The position numbers were made by a program, and so were the translations under genes. Positions 1-8,530 of a DNA stretch of 64,000 nucleotides are shown here, piece by piece (position 1 is the stretch's first letter; each line of letters begins with the position of its first letter). Source of the DNA: Neptuniibacter sp. Lineage in GTDB: Bacteria > Pseudomonadota > Gammaproteobacteria > Pseudomonadales > Balneatricaceae. The notes below the pieces were generated by a model. It had not been told where the DNA came from, did no database searches, and saw only the letters and a program-made list of their open reading frames with translations. The stretch is from NCBI RefSeq assembly GCF_024231755.1, contig NZ_JAAEQH010000112.1, positions 23,656 to 87,655 on the forward strand. Direction: 5' to 3'.

Positions 1-1359
1 TATTCGGCCAAAGTTTGGCAGGTAAGGTCCTAAAATGCCGTATCGCGTCATTCGCTTAAGTTCGGTAGAAATACCTTCTGGCGAGCGCATTAGCTCCATA
101 AATAGGCTGGTATTACGGATGTCGTTACGAAACTCTTCATCAACCTTATGTCGGTTGTTGCGTACTAGGCGGATAGTTGTTGCACGTACACCCTGAATGT
201 TCTGATTTTGCGCCAGAAGCACAAATAGCTCCATTAGCGCGAATGGGTGATGATCAAAAACGTTTTCGTGGGTAACTTCGATAAAGTCGTTGTGAATCTG
301 AAAGCGGTTGTTAAGGGGAACGATAACTTGTTCTTCATCAGCACGTAGAATCGCTTCGTCAAAGTGCTGTAGTAGCATGTCATTAAATTCTGACATGGTC
401 ATGGCAATTCGGTAGTACTTGCTCATGAACTGTTCTACTGCAAGCTTTCCTTCCTCGTCTTCGTAGCCAAAGAACTCTGCCAGGGCGCGTTGGTGGTCAA
501 AAAGAAGGCGGTCTTCTCGGCGCTTGCAGATCATATGTAATGCATAGCGAACCGACCATAGATAAAGCTCGCCTTTATTTAGGATGTCCAGCTCACTTTC
601 GGTCAGGAAGCCATCTTCCACTAAGTCTCGGATATAAGTCGAACCAAAATGGCGTTTAGCTACCCAGCCTATAGTTTGTAGGTCGCGGAGGCCGCCAGGG
701 GAGTTTTTAAGATTTGGTTCTAGATTGTACTCAGTGTTATTGGTTTTTTGGTGGCGATTCTTTTGTTCTCGCTGCTTGGCCAGGAAAAACTCTTTATCGG
801 TCCAGGCGCCTTCAGATGTTACGCGTTCGTACATCTGGCTGTGGAGGTTGTCGTTGCCAGAGAGAGTGCGGGACTCGATCAGATTGGTGGCGATAGTGAT
901 ATCGCTTTGTGCTTCTTTGTAGCATTCACTGAGTGTGCGTACGCTGGAGCCGATATCTAGATTAATATCCCAGAGGAGGGTTAGGAAACCGCTGATTGAG
1001 TCGTGATATTCCTCTGCATCTACTGCATCGTCGAGAAGAATCAATAGATCAATGTCGGAGCATGGGTGTAACTCGCCACGGCCGTAGCCGCCTACTGCTA
1101 TTAAGGCAATCTTGTTATCCGGCCAGTCGAACTCTTTCCAGATGTTAACCAGAATCCGGTCAATCTCCCAAGCGCGGCCATAAACTAACTTGCGAATATC
1201 TTCGCCTGCAGTAAAGCGTTCATCCAAGCTGGATTTAATCTCGCTGAGAGCTTCCTTGTATACCGGGATAGGGGAGGCTGCCTCGGCGAGTTTTTTTTGG
1301 AATTCAGGGAAATTAATAATCTCTTCTTCCGCCAGTATTTGATGAAGGGTGCTAGACAT
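1..1359 (-). CDS. glnD: Bifunctional uridylyltransferase/uridylyl-removing enzyme GlnD, N-terminal part
   Basis: GlnD adds UMP to, and removes it from, PII proteins in response to glutamine, and so controls nitrogen assimilation in the cytosol. Reading the minus strand from the ATG at 1359 gives 453 uninterrupted codons to the window edge. The nucleotidyltransferase motif is visible as GGYGRGELHPCSDID at residues 90-104, with metal-binding Asp102 and Asp104. The frame stops at the window edge just after the segment MTRYGILGPYLPNFGR, so the HD (UMP-removing) domain and the two ACT domains lie outside. It is followed upstream by map on the same strand, 46 bp away, the usual glnD-map order of this group. 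The identification is secure; only the 3' end is missing. Confidence 0.96.
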   Translation of the reverse strand, partial: MSSTLHQILAEEEIINFPEFQKKLAEAASPIPVYKEALSEIKSSLDERFTAGEDIRKLVYGRAWEIDRILVNIWKEFDWPDNKIALIAVGGYGRGELHPCSDIDLLILLDDAVDAEEYHDSISGFLTLLWDINLDIGSSVRTLSECYKEAQSDITIATNLIESRTLSGNDNLHSQMYERVTSEGAWTDKEFFLAKQREQKNRHQKTNNTEYNLEPNLKNSPGGLRDLQTIGWVAKRHFGSTYIRDLVEDGFLTESELDILNKGELYLWSVRYALHMICKRREDRLLFDHQRALAEFFGYEDEEGKLAVEQFMSKYYRIAMTMSEFNDMLLQHFDEAILRADEEQVIVPLNNRFQIHNDFIEVTHENVFDHHPFALMELFVLLAQNQNIQGVRATTIRLVRNNRHKVDEEFRNDIRNTSLFMELMRSPEGISTELKRMTRYGILGPYLPNFGRI

Positions 1360-1405
1360 CTTTACGCTCTTCGCTGCTGAATTATAGTTTAGATCTTGTA
1401 CAGTT

Positions 1406-2176
1406 TTAGATCGTATCGTCCGGGCGTAATGTCAGGATTTCATAACCGTCAGCTGTTACCAATATGGTGTGCTCCCACTGTGCTGATAAACGACGGTCAG
1501 AGGTTTCAACTGTCCAGCCATCTTTTTTGGAAAGCTTAACCTGGCGCTTGCCAGCATTGATCATTGGTTCGATTGTGAAAATCATACCTTCTTCGAGTAC
1601 ATCGCCAGTTCCTGCTTTGCCGTAATGAAGAACTTGAGGGTCTTCGTGGAACTCAGCGCCAATGCCATGGCCGCAGTATTCGCGTACAACCGTGTAGTGA
1701 TTCTGCTCGGCATGGGTCTGAATTGTGTGGCCGATATCTCCAAGGCGTGCGCCAGGTTTGACAAGACGGATGCCGCGATACATGCATTCCAAGGTTACGT
1801 CTACCAAGCGGCGTGCGTGCGGCAGTTCCTTTCCGACAAAGAACATTTTGCTGGTGTCGCCGTGATATCCATCTTTTATGACGGTGATGTCGATGTTGAT
1901 GATATCGCCGTTTTTCAGCGGTTTGTCATTTGGTATGCCGTGACATACAACCTGATTTACTGATGTGCAAATAGACTTTGGGAAGCCGTGGTAGTTTAGA
2001 GGAGCGGGAATGGCCTGTTGCTCATTAACTATATAGTCATGACAAATCTGGTTCAGCTCATTAGTGGTGACACCTGGTTTTACATGGGGTTCGATCATGC
2101 CTAGCACCTCGGCTGCAAGTCGGCCTGCAACGCGCATTTTTTCGATCTCTTCAGGTGTTTTGATTTTGATGCTCAT
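1406..2176 (-). CDS. map: Type I methionine aminopeptidase
   Basis: Removes the initiator methionine from nascent proteins. At 256 aa it has the normal type I length. The five metal ligands of the pita-bread fold are all present: Asp96 (NIDIT), Asp107 (HGDTSK), His170 (CGHGIG), Glu203 (TIEPM) and Glu235 (WEHTI); His79 (CHGIPN) is the usual substrate-contacting residue. The ATG at 2176 gives the standard MSIKIKTPEEIEKMR start, although no strong ribosome binding site precedes it. It is divergent from rpsB, an arrangement widely conserved in gammaproteobacteria, so the two genes share the 246 bp between them. Confidence 0.97.
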   Translation of the reverse strand: MSIKIKTPEEIEKMRVAGRLAAEVLGMIEPHVKPGVTTNELNQICHDYIVNEQQAIPAPLNYHGFPKSICTSVNQVVCHGIPNDKPLKNGDIINIDITVIKDGYHGDTSKMFFVGKELPHARRLVDVTLECMYRGIRLVKPGARLGDIGHTIQTHAEQNHYTVVREYCGHGIGAEFHEDPQVLHYGKAGTGDVLEEGMIFTIEPMINAGKRQVKLSKKDGWTVETSDRRLSAQWEHTILVTADGYEILTLRPDDTI

Positions 2177-2272
2177 AAGCTGTCGGTATGTCCTGTGTCA
2201 ACGCTAACTAAAATAATCTGGTAGTGAATTGTAGCAATGTAGTGCGGTGAAGAGAAACAGATAGAAATAAGC

Positions 2273-2301
2273 TTTAAATCAGTTGGTGGTTATGGTATAA
2301 A
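2273..2301 (+). promoter_or_regulatory. Probable sigma-70 promoter of rpsB-tsf
   Basis: TTTAAA at 2273-2278 and TATAAA at 2296-2301 are separated by 17 bp. The -10 is preceded by TGG, giving an extended -10 (TGnTATAAA). A GC-rich stretch (TCCGCGCTCG) follows, as expected for a growth-rate and stringently controlled ribosomal promoter. Predicted start near 2308. Confidence 0.6.
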
Positions 2302-2422
2302 TCCGCGCTCGATTTGCACATGCAAAATCTAAATGACACACACGTGCCGTCACAACATTCAGGGTGCCTTCGGGTTGGGTGTTGGGGTTCGTGGAGGTTT
2401 AACCCAATTTTAGGAAATAAAA
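2302..2422 (+). promoter_or_regulatory. rpsB 5' leader, likely S2 autoregulatory element
   Basis: The roughly 115-nt untranslated leader can fold. A small hairpin pairs TTTGCA with TGCAAA around 2312-2326. TTGGGT at 2375-2380 can pair with ACCCAA at 2402-2407, immediately upstream of the AGGA ribosome binding site of rpsB. In gammaproteobacteria the rpsB leader is known to be bound by S2 for autogenous control of rpsB-tsf. That this leader works the same way is inferred from position and pairing, not from a covariance match. Confidence 0.5.
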
Positions 2423-3163
2423 ATGGCTAAAATTACTATGCGTGACCTGCTGAAAGCAGGCGTTCACTTCGGTCACCAGACTCGTTACTGGAACCCAAAA
2501 ATGTCCAAATTCATTTTTGGCGCTCGTAACAAGATTCATATTATCAACCTGGAGCACACTCTGCCTGCACTGAATGGTGCTCTGGACAGCATCCAGAACA
2601 TGGCTTCCAACAAAAACAAAGTTTTGTTTGTTGGTACTAAACGCGCTGCTAGCAAGATCGTTAAAGAAGAAGCTTCTCGTGCAGGTATGCCATACGTAAA
2701 CCACCGTTGGTTGGGTGGTATGCTGACTAACTACAAAACTATCCGTCAGTCTATTCGTCGTCTACGTGATCTGGAATCCCAGAGTTCAGACGGTACATTT
2801 GAAAAGCTGACTAAGAAAGAAGCTCTGATGCGTCAGCGTGAGATGGAAAAGCTTGAGCGCTCTATCGGTGGTATCAAAGAGATGGGCGGTCTGCCAGATG
2901 CTCTTTTCGTAATCGATGTTGATCACGAGCGTATCGCTGTAAATGAAGCAAACAAGCTGGGCATCCCTGTTATTGGTGTGGTTGATACAAACAGCAACCC
3001 AGATGGTGTTGATGTAGTTATCCCAGGTAACGACGATGCACTGCGTGCTATCCAGATTTACGTTAAGTCTGCAGCTGATGCTTGCCTGGAAGGTACAGAA
3101 GCAACTGCTGGCGATAAAAACGAATTCGTAGAAGTTGAAGAGAATCAGGCTGCGGCTGAGTAA
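2423..3163 (+). CDS. rpsB: 30S ribosomal protein S2
   Basis: Small-subunit protein bound late in 30S assembly and needed for S1 binding. The 246-aa product starts with the standard [20 protein letters not shown] and carries the S2 signature around residues 25-60, including the run beginning [12 protein letters not shown]. The C-terminal tail is acidic ([13 protein letters not shown]). The ATG at 2423 is preceded by AGGA at good spacing. It heads a cluster with tsf, pyrH and frr, all translation or nucleotide genes. A hairpin with a T tract after the stop probably tunes the ratio of S2 to EF-Ts. Confidence 0.98.
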   Translation: MAKITMRDLLKAGVHFGHQTRYWNPKMSKFIFGARNKIHIINLEHTLPALNGALDSIQNMASNKNKVLFVGTKRAASKIVKEEASRAGMPYVNHRWLGGMLTNYKTIRQSIRRLRDLESQSSDGTFEKLTKKEALMRQREMEKLERSIGGIKEMGGLPDALFVIDVDHERIAVNEANKLGIPVIGVVDTNSNPDGVDVVIPGNDDALRAIQIYVKSAADACLEGTEATAGDKNEFVEVEENQAAAE

Positions 3164-3205
3164 TCTTGCTGTCAAAACAGTAGATTATTCTCTTTGACTT
3201 TATGA

Positions 3206-3226
3206 GGGGGCCTGGCCCCCTTTTTT
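3206..3226 (+). terminator. Intrinsic terminator/attenuator between rpsB and tsf
   Basis: GGGGG (3206-3210), a 5-nt loop CCTGG and CCCCC (3216-3220) are followed by six T. Strong GC stem plus T tract. Because tsf is normally co-transcribed with rpsB, it probably acts as a partial terminator. Confidence 0.75.
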
Positions 3227-3270
3227 GGATTTTTTGATTAACCCGCGACTATTTATAGGGGTATTCGATA

Positions 3271-4131
3271 ATGGCGAAAATTTCCGCTGCACTGGTTAAA
3301 GATCTGCGCGACCGTACTGGTCTGGGCATGATGGAATGTAAAAAAGCACTTCAGGGTGCTGATGGTGATGTTGAAAAAGCGATTGAAGAGCTGCGTAAAG
3401 CATCTGGTATGAAAGCGGCTAAAAAAGCTGGCCGTACTGCTGCTGAAGGTGTTGTAGTAATCAAAGTTGCTGATGATTCTAGTTATGCGGTTGCTGTAGA
3501 AGTTAACTCAGAAACTGATTTTGCTGCACGTGATGAAGGTTTCCTGGCGTTTGCTGATGTTGTTCTGGAAAAAGCATTTGCTGACAAAGCTACTGATGTT
3601 GAAGCTTTGATGGCGGGTGAGTTGACCGAAAAGCGTGATGCGCTGGTACAGAAGATCGGTGAAAATATCGGTGTTCGTCGCGTATTCCTGGTTGAAGGTG
3701 GTGTTGTTGGTGCATACGTGCACAGCAATAACAAGATTGCTGCACTGGTTCAGCTTGATGGCGGTAACGAAGAAACAGCTAAAGATATCGCTATGCATGT
3801 TACAGCGGTAAATCCTCAGGTTGTTAGCAAAGAAGATATGCCTGCTGAAGCTGTAGAGAAAGAGAAAGAGATCATTCTTGCTCAGCCAGATATGGCTAGC
3901 AAGCCTGCTGAGATCGCAGAGAAGATGGTTGTCGGTCGTATCAACAAGTTCCTGGCTGAGAACAGCCTGGTTGAGCAGGCGTTCGTTAAGAACCCTGAGC
4001 AGAAAGTTGGTCAGGTTGCTAAAGATGCTGGCGCAACCGTTACTTCTTTCACTCGCGTAGAAGTGGGTGAAGGTGTTGAAGTTGAAGAAGTGGACTTCGC
4101 TGCAGAAGTTGCTGCTCAGCTGAACGGCTAA
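3271..4131 (+). CDS. tsf: Elongation factor Ts
   Basis: Guanine nucleotide exchange factor for EF-Tu. The 286-aa product has the expected N-terminal UBA-like segment ([20 protein letters not shown]) with the GMMECKKAL helix, and the core motif [15 protein letters not shown] that contacts EF-Tu. Length and order match the family. The start ATG at 3271 lies 108 bp after rpsB. Codon use is strongly biased, consistent with a highly expressed gene. An 11-bp perfect hairpin follows the stop codon. Confidence 0.98.
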   Translation: MAKISAALVKDLRDRTGLGMMECKKALQGADGDVEKAIEELRKASGMKAAKKAGRTAAEGVVVIKVADDSSYAVAVEVNSETDFAARDEGFLAFADVVLEKAFADKATDVEALMAGELTEKRDALVQKIGENIGVRRVFLVEGGVVGAYVHSNNKIAALVQLDGGNEETAKDIAMHVTAVNPQVVSKEDMPAEAVEKEKEIILAQPDMASKPAEIAEKMVVGRINKFLAENSLVEQAFVKNPEQKVGQVAKDAGATVTSFTRVEVGEGVEVEEVDFAAEVAAQLNG

Positions 4132-4149
4132 GTTGCTGTAAAACCTTTC

Positions 4150-4176
4150 GATTGCGCATGTTCTGCATGCGCAATC
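4150..4176 (+). terminator. Hairpin after tsf, weak terminator or attenuator
   Basis: A perfect 11-bp stem, GATTGCGCATG (4150-4160) and CATGCGCAATC (4166-4176), encloses the loop TTCTG. The following sequence CCTCCTTTTCC is T-rich but not a clean T run, so read-through into pyrH is likely. It may also be an mRNA processing or stability element. Confidence 0.5.
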
Positions 4177-4228
4177 CCTCCTTTTCCTGCTACACTCTCG
4201 TGATCTCAAATTCTGTGGAGATATACGG

Positions 4229-4987
4229 ATGCCTTCTACCGAAAAACAATCAAAATATAAACGTATTCTGCTCAAATTGAGCGGTGAAGCCCTGATGGGT
4301 GAAGAGAGCTTTGGTATCGACTCCAATGTTCTGAATCGTATGGCTTTGGAAATAGGTCAGTTGGTAGGCATCGGGGTGCAGGTAGGTATGGTTATCGGTG
4401 GTGGTAACCTGTTTCGAGGCGCTGCGCTTAATGCTGCAGGGTTGGATCGTGTAACTGGCGACCATATGGGTATGCTGGCAACAGTGATGAATGCCTTGGC
4501 AATGCGTGATGCTCTTGAACGAAGTAATATTAATACCCGTGTAATGTCCGCTATACCAATGAGCGGTGTTGTGGATCACTATGATCGCCGTAATGCGATG
4601 CGTTATCTTAATCAGGGCGATGTGGTGATCTTTGCGGCTGGCACAGGTAACCCTTTCTTTACTACCGATTCAGCGGCTTGTTTACGTGGTATCGAAGTAG
4701 AAGCTGATGTAGTACTGAAAGCGACTAAGGTAGATGGTGTCTATACGGCTGATCCGGTAAAAGATCCGACAGCGCGCCGTTATCGTCATCTTAGTTATGA
4801 TGAAGTTTTGGAACAGCAGCTGGGTGTAATGGATCTAACGGCAATCTGCCTGACTCGTGATCATGATATGCCTGTGCGTGTCTTTAATATGAATAAACCA
4901 GGTGCCCTGGCGAGCCTTGTAGTAGGCGGAGATGAGGGTACTCTGATTGATTGCTGTGAGACGGTTGGAGAAAAATATGCTGAATGA
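4229..4987 (+). CDS. pyrH: UMP kinase
   Basis: Phosphorylates UMP to UDP in pyrimidine synthesis; the bacterial hexameric enzyme is of the amino acid kinase family, not the adenylate kinase fold. The 252-aa product shows the [14 protein letters not shown] phosphate-binding start, the GGGNLFRG motif and the TDSAA segment near the middle. The ATG at 4229 follows GGAG at a suitable distance and gives about 10 extra N-terminal residues ([10 protein letters not shown]) relative to many homologues. The stop codon overlaps the first codons of frr by 11 nt, implying translational coupling. Confidence 0.97.
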   Translation: MPSTEKQSKYKRILLKLSGEALMGEESFGIDSNVLNRMALEIGQLVGIGVQVGMVIGGGNLFRGAALNAAGLDRVTGDHMGMLATVMNALAMRDALERSNINTRVMSAIPMSGVVDHYDRRNAMRYLNQGDVVIFAAGTGNPFFTTDSAACLRGIEVEADVVLKATKVDGVYTADPVKDPTARRYRHLSYDEVLEQQLGVMDLTAICLTRDHDMPVRVFNMNKPGALASLVVGGDEGTLIDCCETVGEKYAE

Positions 4988-5534
4988 AATTACTCAGGAT
5001 GCTGGCGAACGCATGCAGAAGAGCGTTGATGCTCTGGTAACAAATTTCAAGAAAATCCGTACTGGGCGTGCCCATCCAAGTATTCTAGAAGGTGTTCAGG
5101 TTTCCTATTATGGCTCTGATGTTCCGCTAAGCCAGGTGGCTAACATCTCTGTTGAAGATGGTCGTACGCTTTCTATCGTGCCTTGGGAAAAACCGATGGT
5201 GCCGGTAATTGAGAAGGCTATCATGACTTCTAACCTGGGTCTGAATCCTGCTACTGCAGGTGAGAATATCCGTGTGCCTATGCCACCGCTTACTGAAGAA
5301 ACCCGTAAAGGTTATATCAAGCAGGCGCGCCAGGAAGCTGAAGGTGCGCGAGTTGCTATCCGGAATATCCGCCGTGATGCAAATGGCGATCTCAAGGAGC
5401 TTTTGAAAGAGAAAGAGATTACGGAAGATGATCAGCGCCGTGGCGAAGATCAGATTCAGAAAGTTACGGATAAGCATGTTGCAGAGGTTGATAGCCTACT
5501 GGAACAGAAAGAAAAAGATCTAATGGAAATCTGA
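4977..5534 (+). CDS. frr: Ribosome recycling factor
   Basis: Splits post-termination ribosomes together with EF-G. The ATG at 4977 gives a 185-aa protein, exactly the family length, beginning [17 protein letters not shown]. An in-frame earlier start at 4947 is possible but lies within pyrH and adds non-conserved residues. The conserved motifs [12 protein letters not shown] and [16 protein letters not shown] are present. GGAG within the end of pyrH serves as the ribosome binding site. In E. coli dxr follows frr; here a hairpin and then uppS follow instead. Confidence 0.97.
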   Translation: MLNEITQDAGERMQKSVDALVTNFKKIRTGRAHPSILEGVQVSYYGSDVPLSQVANISVEDGRTLSIVPWEKPMVPVIEKAIMTSNLGLNPATAGENIRVPMPPLTEETRKGYIKQARQEAEGARVAIRNIRRDANGDLKELLKEKEITEDDQRRGEDQIQKVTDKHVAEVDSLLEQKEKDLMEI

Positions 5535-5541
5535 TCAAAAA

Positions 5542-5565
5542 CAGTGGCGCTGCAAGGCGCCACTG
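5542..5565 (+). repeat. Inverted repeat between frr and uppS
   Basis: CAGTGGCGC (5542-5550) and GCGCCACTG (5557-5565) form a perfect 9-bp stem with loop TGCAAG. No T tract follows, so it is not a classical terminator. It fills the whole short gap between the frr stop and the uppS start and may set the relative expression of the two genes. Confidence 0.6.
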
Positions 5566-5574
5566 GCATTTCTC

Positions 5575-6336
5575 ATGGCAGTTGACGCAAACTCAGACAA
5601 TTCAGCTAAATCAGCACCAAGGCACATTGCCATCATTATGGATGGTAATAATCGTTGGGCTAAAGAACGTCGTTTGCCGGGTTTAGCCGGGCATAAAGCG
5701 GGGGTGGATTGCGTTAAATCTGTCATTGAAGGTTGCATAGAGCAGGGTGTTGGAGCTCTGACTTTGTTTGCCTTTAGTTCAGAGAATTGGAAGCGTCCGC
5801 CTCTTGAAGTTAAGGGGTTGATGGAGCTGTTTAAGCTTGCTCTTGATCGAGAGTCTAAAAAACTTCAGAAGAATAATATCCGTCTTCGAGTGATTGGCGA
5901 TAAGAGTGCTTTTAGTCAATCTCTGCAGAAAAAGATTCAGCATGCTGAAGAACTGACAGCTGGTTGTGATGGTTTGCAACTCAATATTGCTGCAAATTAT
6001 GGCGGTCGCTGGGATATAGTCAGTGCGGCTAAACGTGTGGCTGAAGCCTGTGTTGGAGGTGAACTCGCACTCTCTGATATCAGTGAAGAGCTTTTTTCAG
6101 AGTATATTTCGCTTTCAGCTTTGCCAGAGCCTGATTTGTGTATTCGTACTGGTGGTGAGCAGCGAATCAGCAATTTTCTGATATGGCAGTTTGCCTACAC
6201 CGAGTTTTTCTTTTCCGATCTGTACTGGCCAGATTTTGACAAAAACGCCCTTGGCCAGGCTATCGATAGTTATGGTCGTCGTGAACGTCGTTTTGGGCGT
6301 ACCAGCGAGCAGTTAGAGGCAGAGAAGAATGCTTAA
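5575..6336 (+). CDS. uppS: Undecaprenyl diphosphate synthase (cis-prenyltransferase)
   Basis: Condenses farnesyl diphosphate with eight isopentenyl diphosphates to make the C55 carrier lipid for peptidoglycan and O-antigen. 253 aa. The catalytic motif HIAIIMDGNNRWAK carries Asp23; FAFSSENWKRP and RTGGEQRISNF are the other signature blocks. The ATG at 5575 is the first in frame and has no clear ribosome binding site, so the true start could be assisted by the upstream hairpin. The 3' end overlaps cdsA by 8 nt. It sits where uppS sits in Pseudomonas, directly after frr. Confidence 0.97.
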   Translation: MAVDANSDNSAKSAPRHIAIIMDGNNRWAKERRLPGLAGHKAGVDCVKSVIEGCIEQGVGALTLFAFSSENWKRPPLEVKGLMELFKLALDRESKKLQKNNIRLRVIGDKSAFSQSLQKKIQHAEELTAGCDGLQLNIAANYGGRWDIVSAAKRVAEACVGGELALSDISEELFSEYISLSALPEPDLCIRTGGEQRISNFLIWQFAYTEFFFSDLYWPDFDKNALGQAIDSYGRRERRFGRTSEQLEAEKNA

Positions 6337-7141
6337 ACAGCGTTTTTTAACCGCAATCGTTTTGGCGCCTTTGGCTCTGTTTGGTGTTTTTGGCCTCCCA
6401 TTAGAATATTTTGTCTATCTCTTAGATATGGTCATGCTTCTGGCGGCTTGGGAATGGGCTAATTTGTCGGGCTTTACTGAAGGTAAAAAGCGTTACAGCT
6501 ACGTGGCTACAATAGCTGTAATTGTAGCTGCCAGTCATGCCTTCTACACTCTTCTACCTGTAAATGAAATTCTACTTATTTCCGTGCTATGTTGGTTTGT
6601 TGCGCTATATTGGGTTCTGAAATTTCCTGCTGGAAATGGTTGGCGCGCAGAATGGCAGAGGGCGTTGATTGGCGTTGTTGTTCTTATGCCTTGTTGGTTT
6701 GCCTTTGTGCAGCTGAAAGCCGGGGAAAGTGGTGAGTTACTCATTCTGCTGCTTTTCTTATTGGTTTGGGGAGCGGATGTCGGCGCGTATTTTTCGGGAA
6801 AGAAATTTGGCTGTAACAAGCTGGCCCCAAATGTAAGCCCTGGAAAAACCCGTGAGGGTGTTTATGGTGGGCTGTTAGCTTGTGTGATTGTGGCACTAAT
6901 CTTTGCGATCTTTGAGGCCGCTTCAGTGGGGCAGGCAATTGTGCTGCTATTACTTTCGATTATTGTTGGTTGCTTCTCTGTATTGGGTGATCTGTTTGAA
7001 AGCATGATGAAGCGTTACCGTGGTATCAAAGATAGTAGTCAGCTTTTACCTGGCCATGGCGGGATCTTGGACCGCATCGATAGTCTTACTTCCGCGGCAC
7101 CTTTGTTTGTCGTGGGTATGCAGTTTATAGCTACAATCTGA
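6329..7141 (+). CDS. cdsA: Phosphatidate cytidylyltransferase (CDP-diacylglycerol synthase)
   Basis: Makes CDP-diacylglycerol from phosphatidate and CTP, the branch point for all phospholipids. The 270-aa protein is built of about eight hydrophobic segments. The CDS signature is clear near the C-terminus: MMKRYRGIKDSSQLLPGHGG followed by ILDRIDS. The start overlaps uppS (shared AATGC), suggesting coupled translation. In Pseudomonas dxr follows cdsA and in E. coli rseP does; here only 7 bp separate cdsA from rseP, so no dxr is present. Confidence 0.96.
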   Translation: MLKQRFLTAIVLAPLALFGVFGLPLEYFVYLLDMVMLLAAWEWANLSGFTEGKKRYSYVATIAVIVAASHAFYTLLPVNEILLISVLCWFVALYWVLKFPAGNGWRAEWQRALIGVVVLMPCWFAFVQLKAGESGELLILLLFLLVWGADVGAYFSGKKFGCNKLAPNVSPGKTREGVYGGLLACVIVALIFAIFEAASVGQAIVLLLLSIIVGCFSVLGDLFESMMKRYRGIKDSSQLLPGHGGILDRIDSLTSAAPLFVVGMQFIATI

Positions 7142-7148
7142 ATCGCCT

Positions 7149-8504
7149 ATGGAACTGCTGCATACGATTGTCATCACAATTATTACCTTGGGTATCTTAG
7201 TTACCATTCATGAGTGGGGGCATTTCTATGTCGCCAGAAGGTGTGGTGTCAAAGTATTGCGTTTTTCTGTTGGATTCGGGAAAGCAATTTATACCTGGAA
7301 AGATAAGCAGGACACCGAATATGCAATAGCTACCATCCCCTTGGGTGGCTATGTGAAAATGTTGGATGAACGCGAAGGTGATGTGCCCGAATCTCAGCTG
7401 GAACAGGCATTTAACCGTAAGCCTGTAATGCAGCGTATTGCTATCGTCGCTGCGGGTCCGTTAGTAAATCTTATTTTCGCGGTTTTTGCTTATTGGTTCA
7501 TGTTTACGACAGGGGTTTCGACTGTAGCTCCCGTAATTGGCAAAGTTACCCCGGATACGCCAGCTTACACAGCTAATATCCCTTCTAATGCTGAAATTGT
7601 CTCTGTTGATGGTCATAAGACCCTATCTTGGGATGAGGTTAATTTACGTTTAGTTGCTCGGGTGGGGGAAAGTGGCCCTCTCCTTATACAGATTAAAGAG
7701 GATGGCTCTTCATTAGTTCGAGAGTATCAGATCCAGTTATCTGACTGGCGTGTTGATGTTGAAACAGAATCGCCCGTTACAGCTTTAGGTCTTGTACCTT
7801 GGCGTCCAGATGTTCCTGCTCAAATAGGTCGTCTGGTTAAAAATGGTCGTGCGGAATCAGCCGGTTTACAGGTTGGCGATCTTATCACTGCAGCAGATGG
7901 TGTGCCTGTTAGGGATTGGTACCACCTGGTCAGTTTTATTCAGGAAAAGCCTGAACAGCTTCTTGAGCTTGTGGTTTCTAGAGAGGACCAGGAATTAGCC
8001 CTATCTATCACACCTGCTGAGAAAATAGCAGATGATGGGCGCCGTTATGGTTTTATTGGTGCTGCTGCGCAGAGTGTGAGTTGGCCTGAAGAGTATCAAA
8101 GAACGCTACAGTATGGTTTCGTTCAGGCGGCAGTCAGTGCACTGGATAAAACATTGCAGATGATTTCTTTAACGCTGGAATCGATTTGGAAAATGATCGA
8201 GGGCGTTATCTCTGTAAAAAACTTGAGTGGCCCGATAACCATTGCTAAAGTGGCGAGTGCTTCGGCTTCCTCGGGCTTGGAATCTTATATCAGTTTTCTG
8301 GCTTATCTGAGTATAAATTTGGGGATTCTTAATCTGCTGCCTATTCCAGTTCTCGATGGGGGGCATCTTCTGTACTATACGGTTGAGCTGGTTACAGGTA
8401 AGCCTGTAAGCGAGCGAGTACAGATAATTGGCTTAAAGATAGGTATGGCACTGTTGTTTACCTTGATGTTTGTAGCTTTGTTTAACGACTTTATGAGATT
8501 GTGA
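7149..8504 (+). CDS. rseP: Site-2 intramembrane metalloprotease RseP
   Basis: Cleaves the transmembrane anti-sigma factor RseA/MucA after DegS/AlgW and so releases the envelope stress sigma factor; it also clears signal peptides. The 451-aa inner-membrane protein has the zinc motif HEWGH at residues 21-25 in the first membrane helix and the third ligand in PVLDGGH (Asp403) near the C-terminus. Two PDZ domains occupy roughly residues 115-300. Further membrane helices follow. It lies directly upstream of bamA and skp, the conserved envelope biogenesis order, so its stress role fits the neighbourhood. Confidence 0.96.
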   Translation: MELLHTIVITIITLGILVTIHEWGHFYVARRCGVKVLRFSVGFGKAIYTWKDKQDTEYAIATIPLGGYVKMLDEREGDVPESQLEQAFNRKPVMQRIAIVAAGPLVNLIFAVFAYWFMFTTGVSTVAPVIGKVTPDTPAYTANIPSNAEIVSVDGHKTLSWDEVNLRLVARVGESGPLLIQIKEDGSSLVREYQIQLSDWRVDVETESPVTALGLVPWRPDVPAQIGRLVKNGRAESAGLQVGDLITAADGVPVRDWYHLVSFIQEKPEQLLELVVSREDQELALSITPAEKIADDGRRYGFIGAAAQSVSWPEEYQRTLQYGFVQAAVSALDKTLQMISLTLESIWKMIEGVISVKNLSGPITIAKVASASASSGLESYISFLAYLSINLGILNLLPIPVLDGGHLLYYTVELVTGKPVSERVQIIGLKIGMALLFTLMFVALFNDFMRL

Positions 8505-8530
8505 TTAGGTGTAATCACAATTAACTATTA

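Noticed and set aside
714..960. Three overlapping plus-strand frames of 60-70 codons
   Set aside because: They lie antisense to glnD, which has an unbroken and recognisable frame here.
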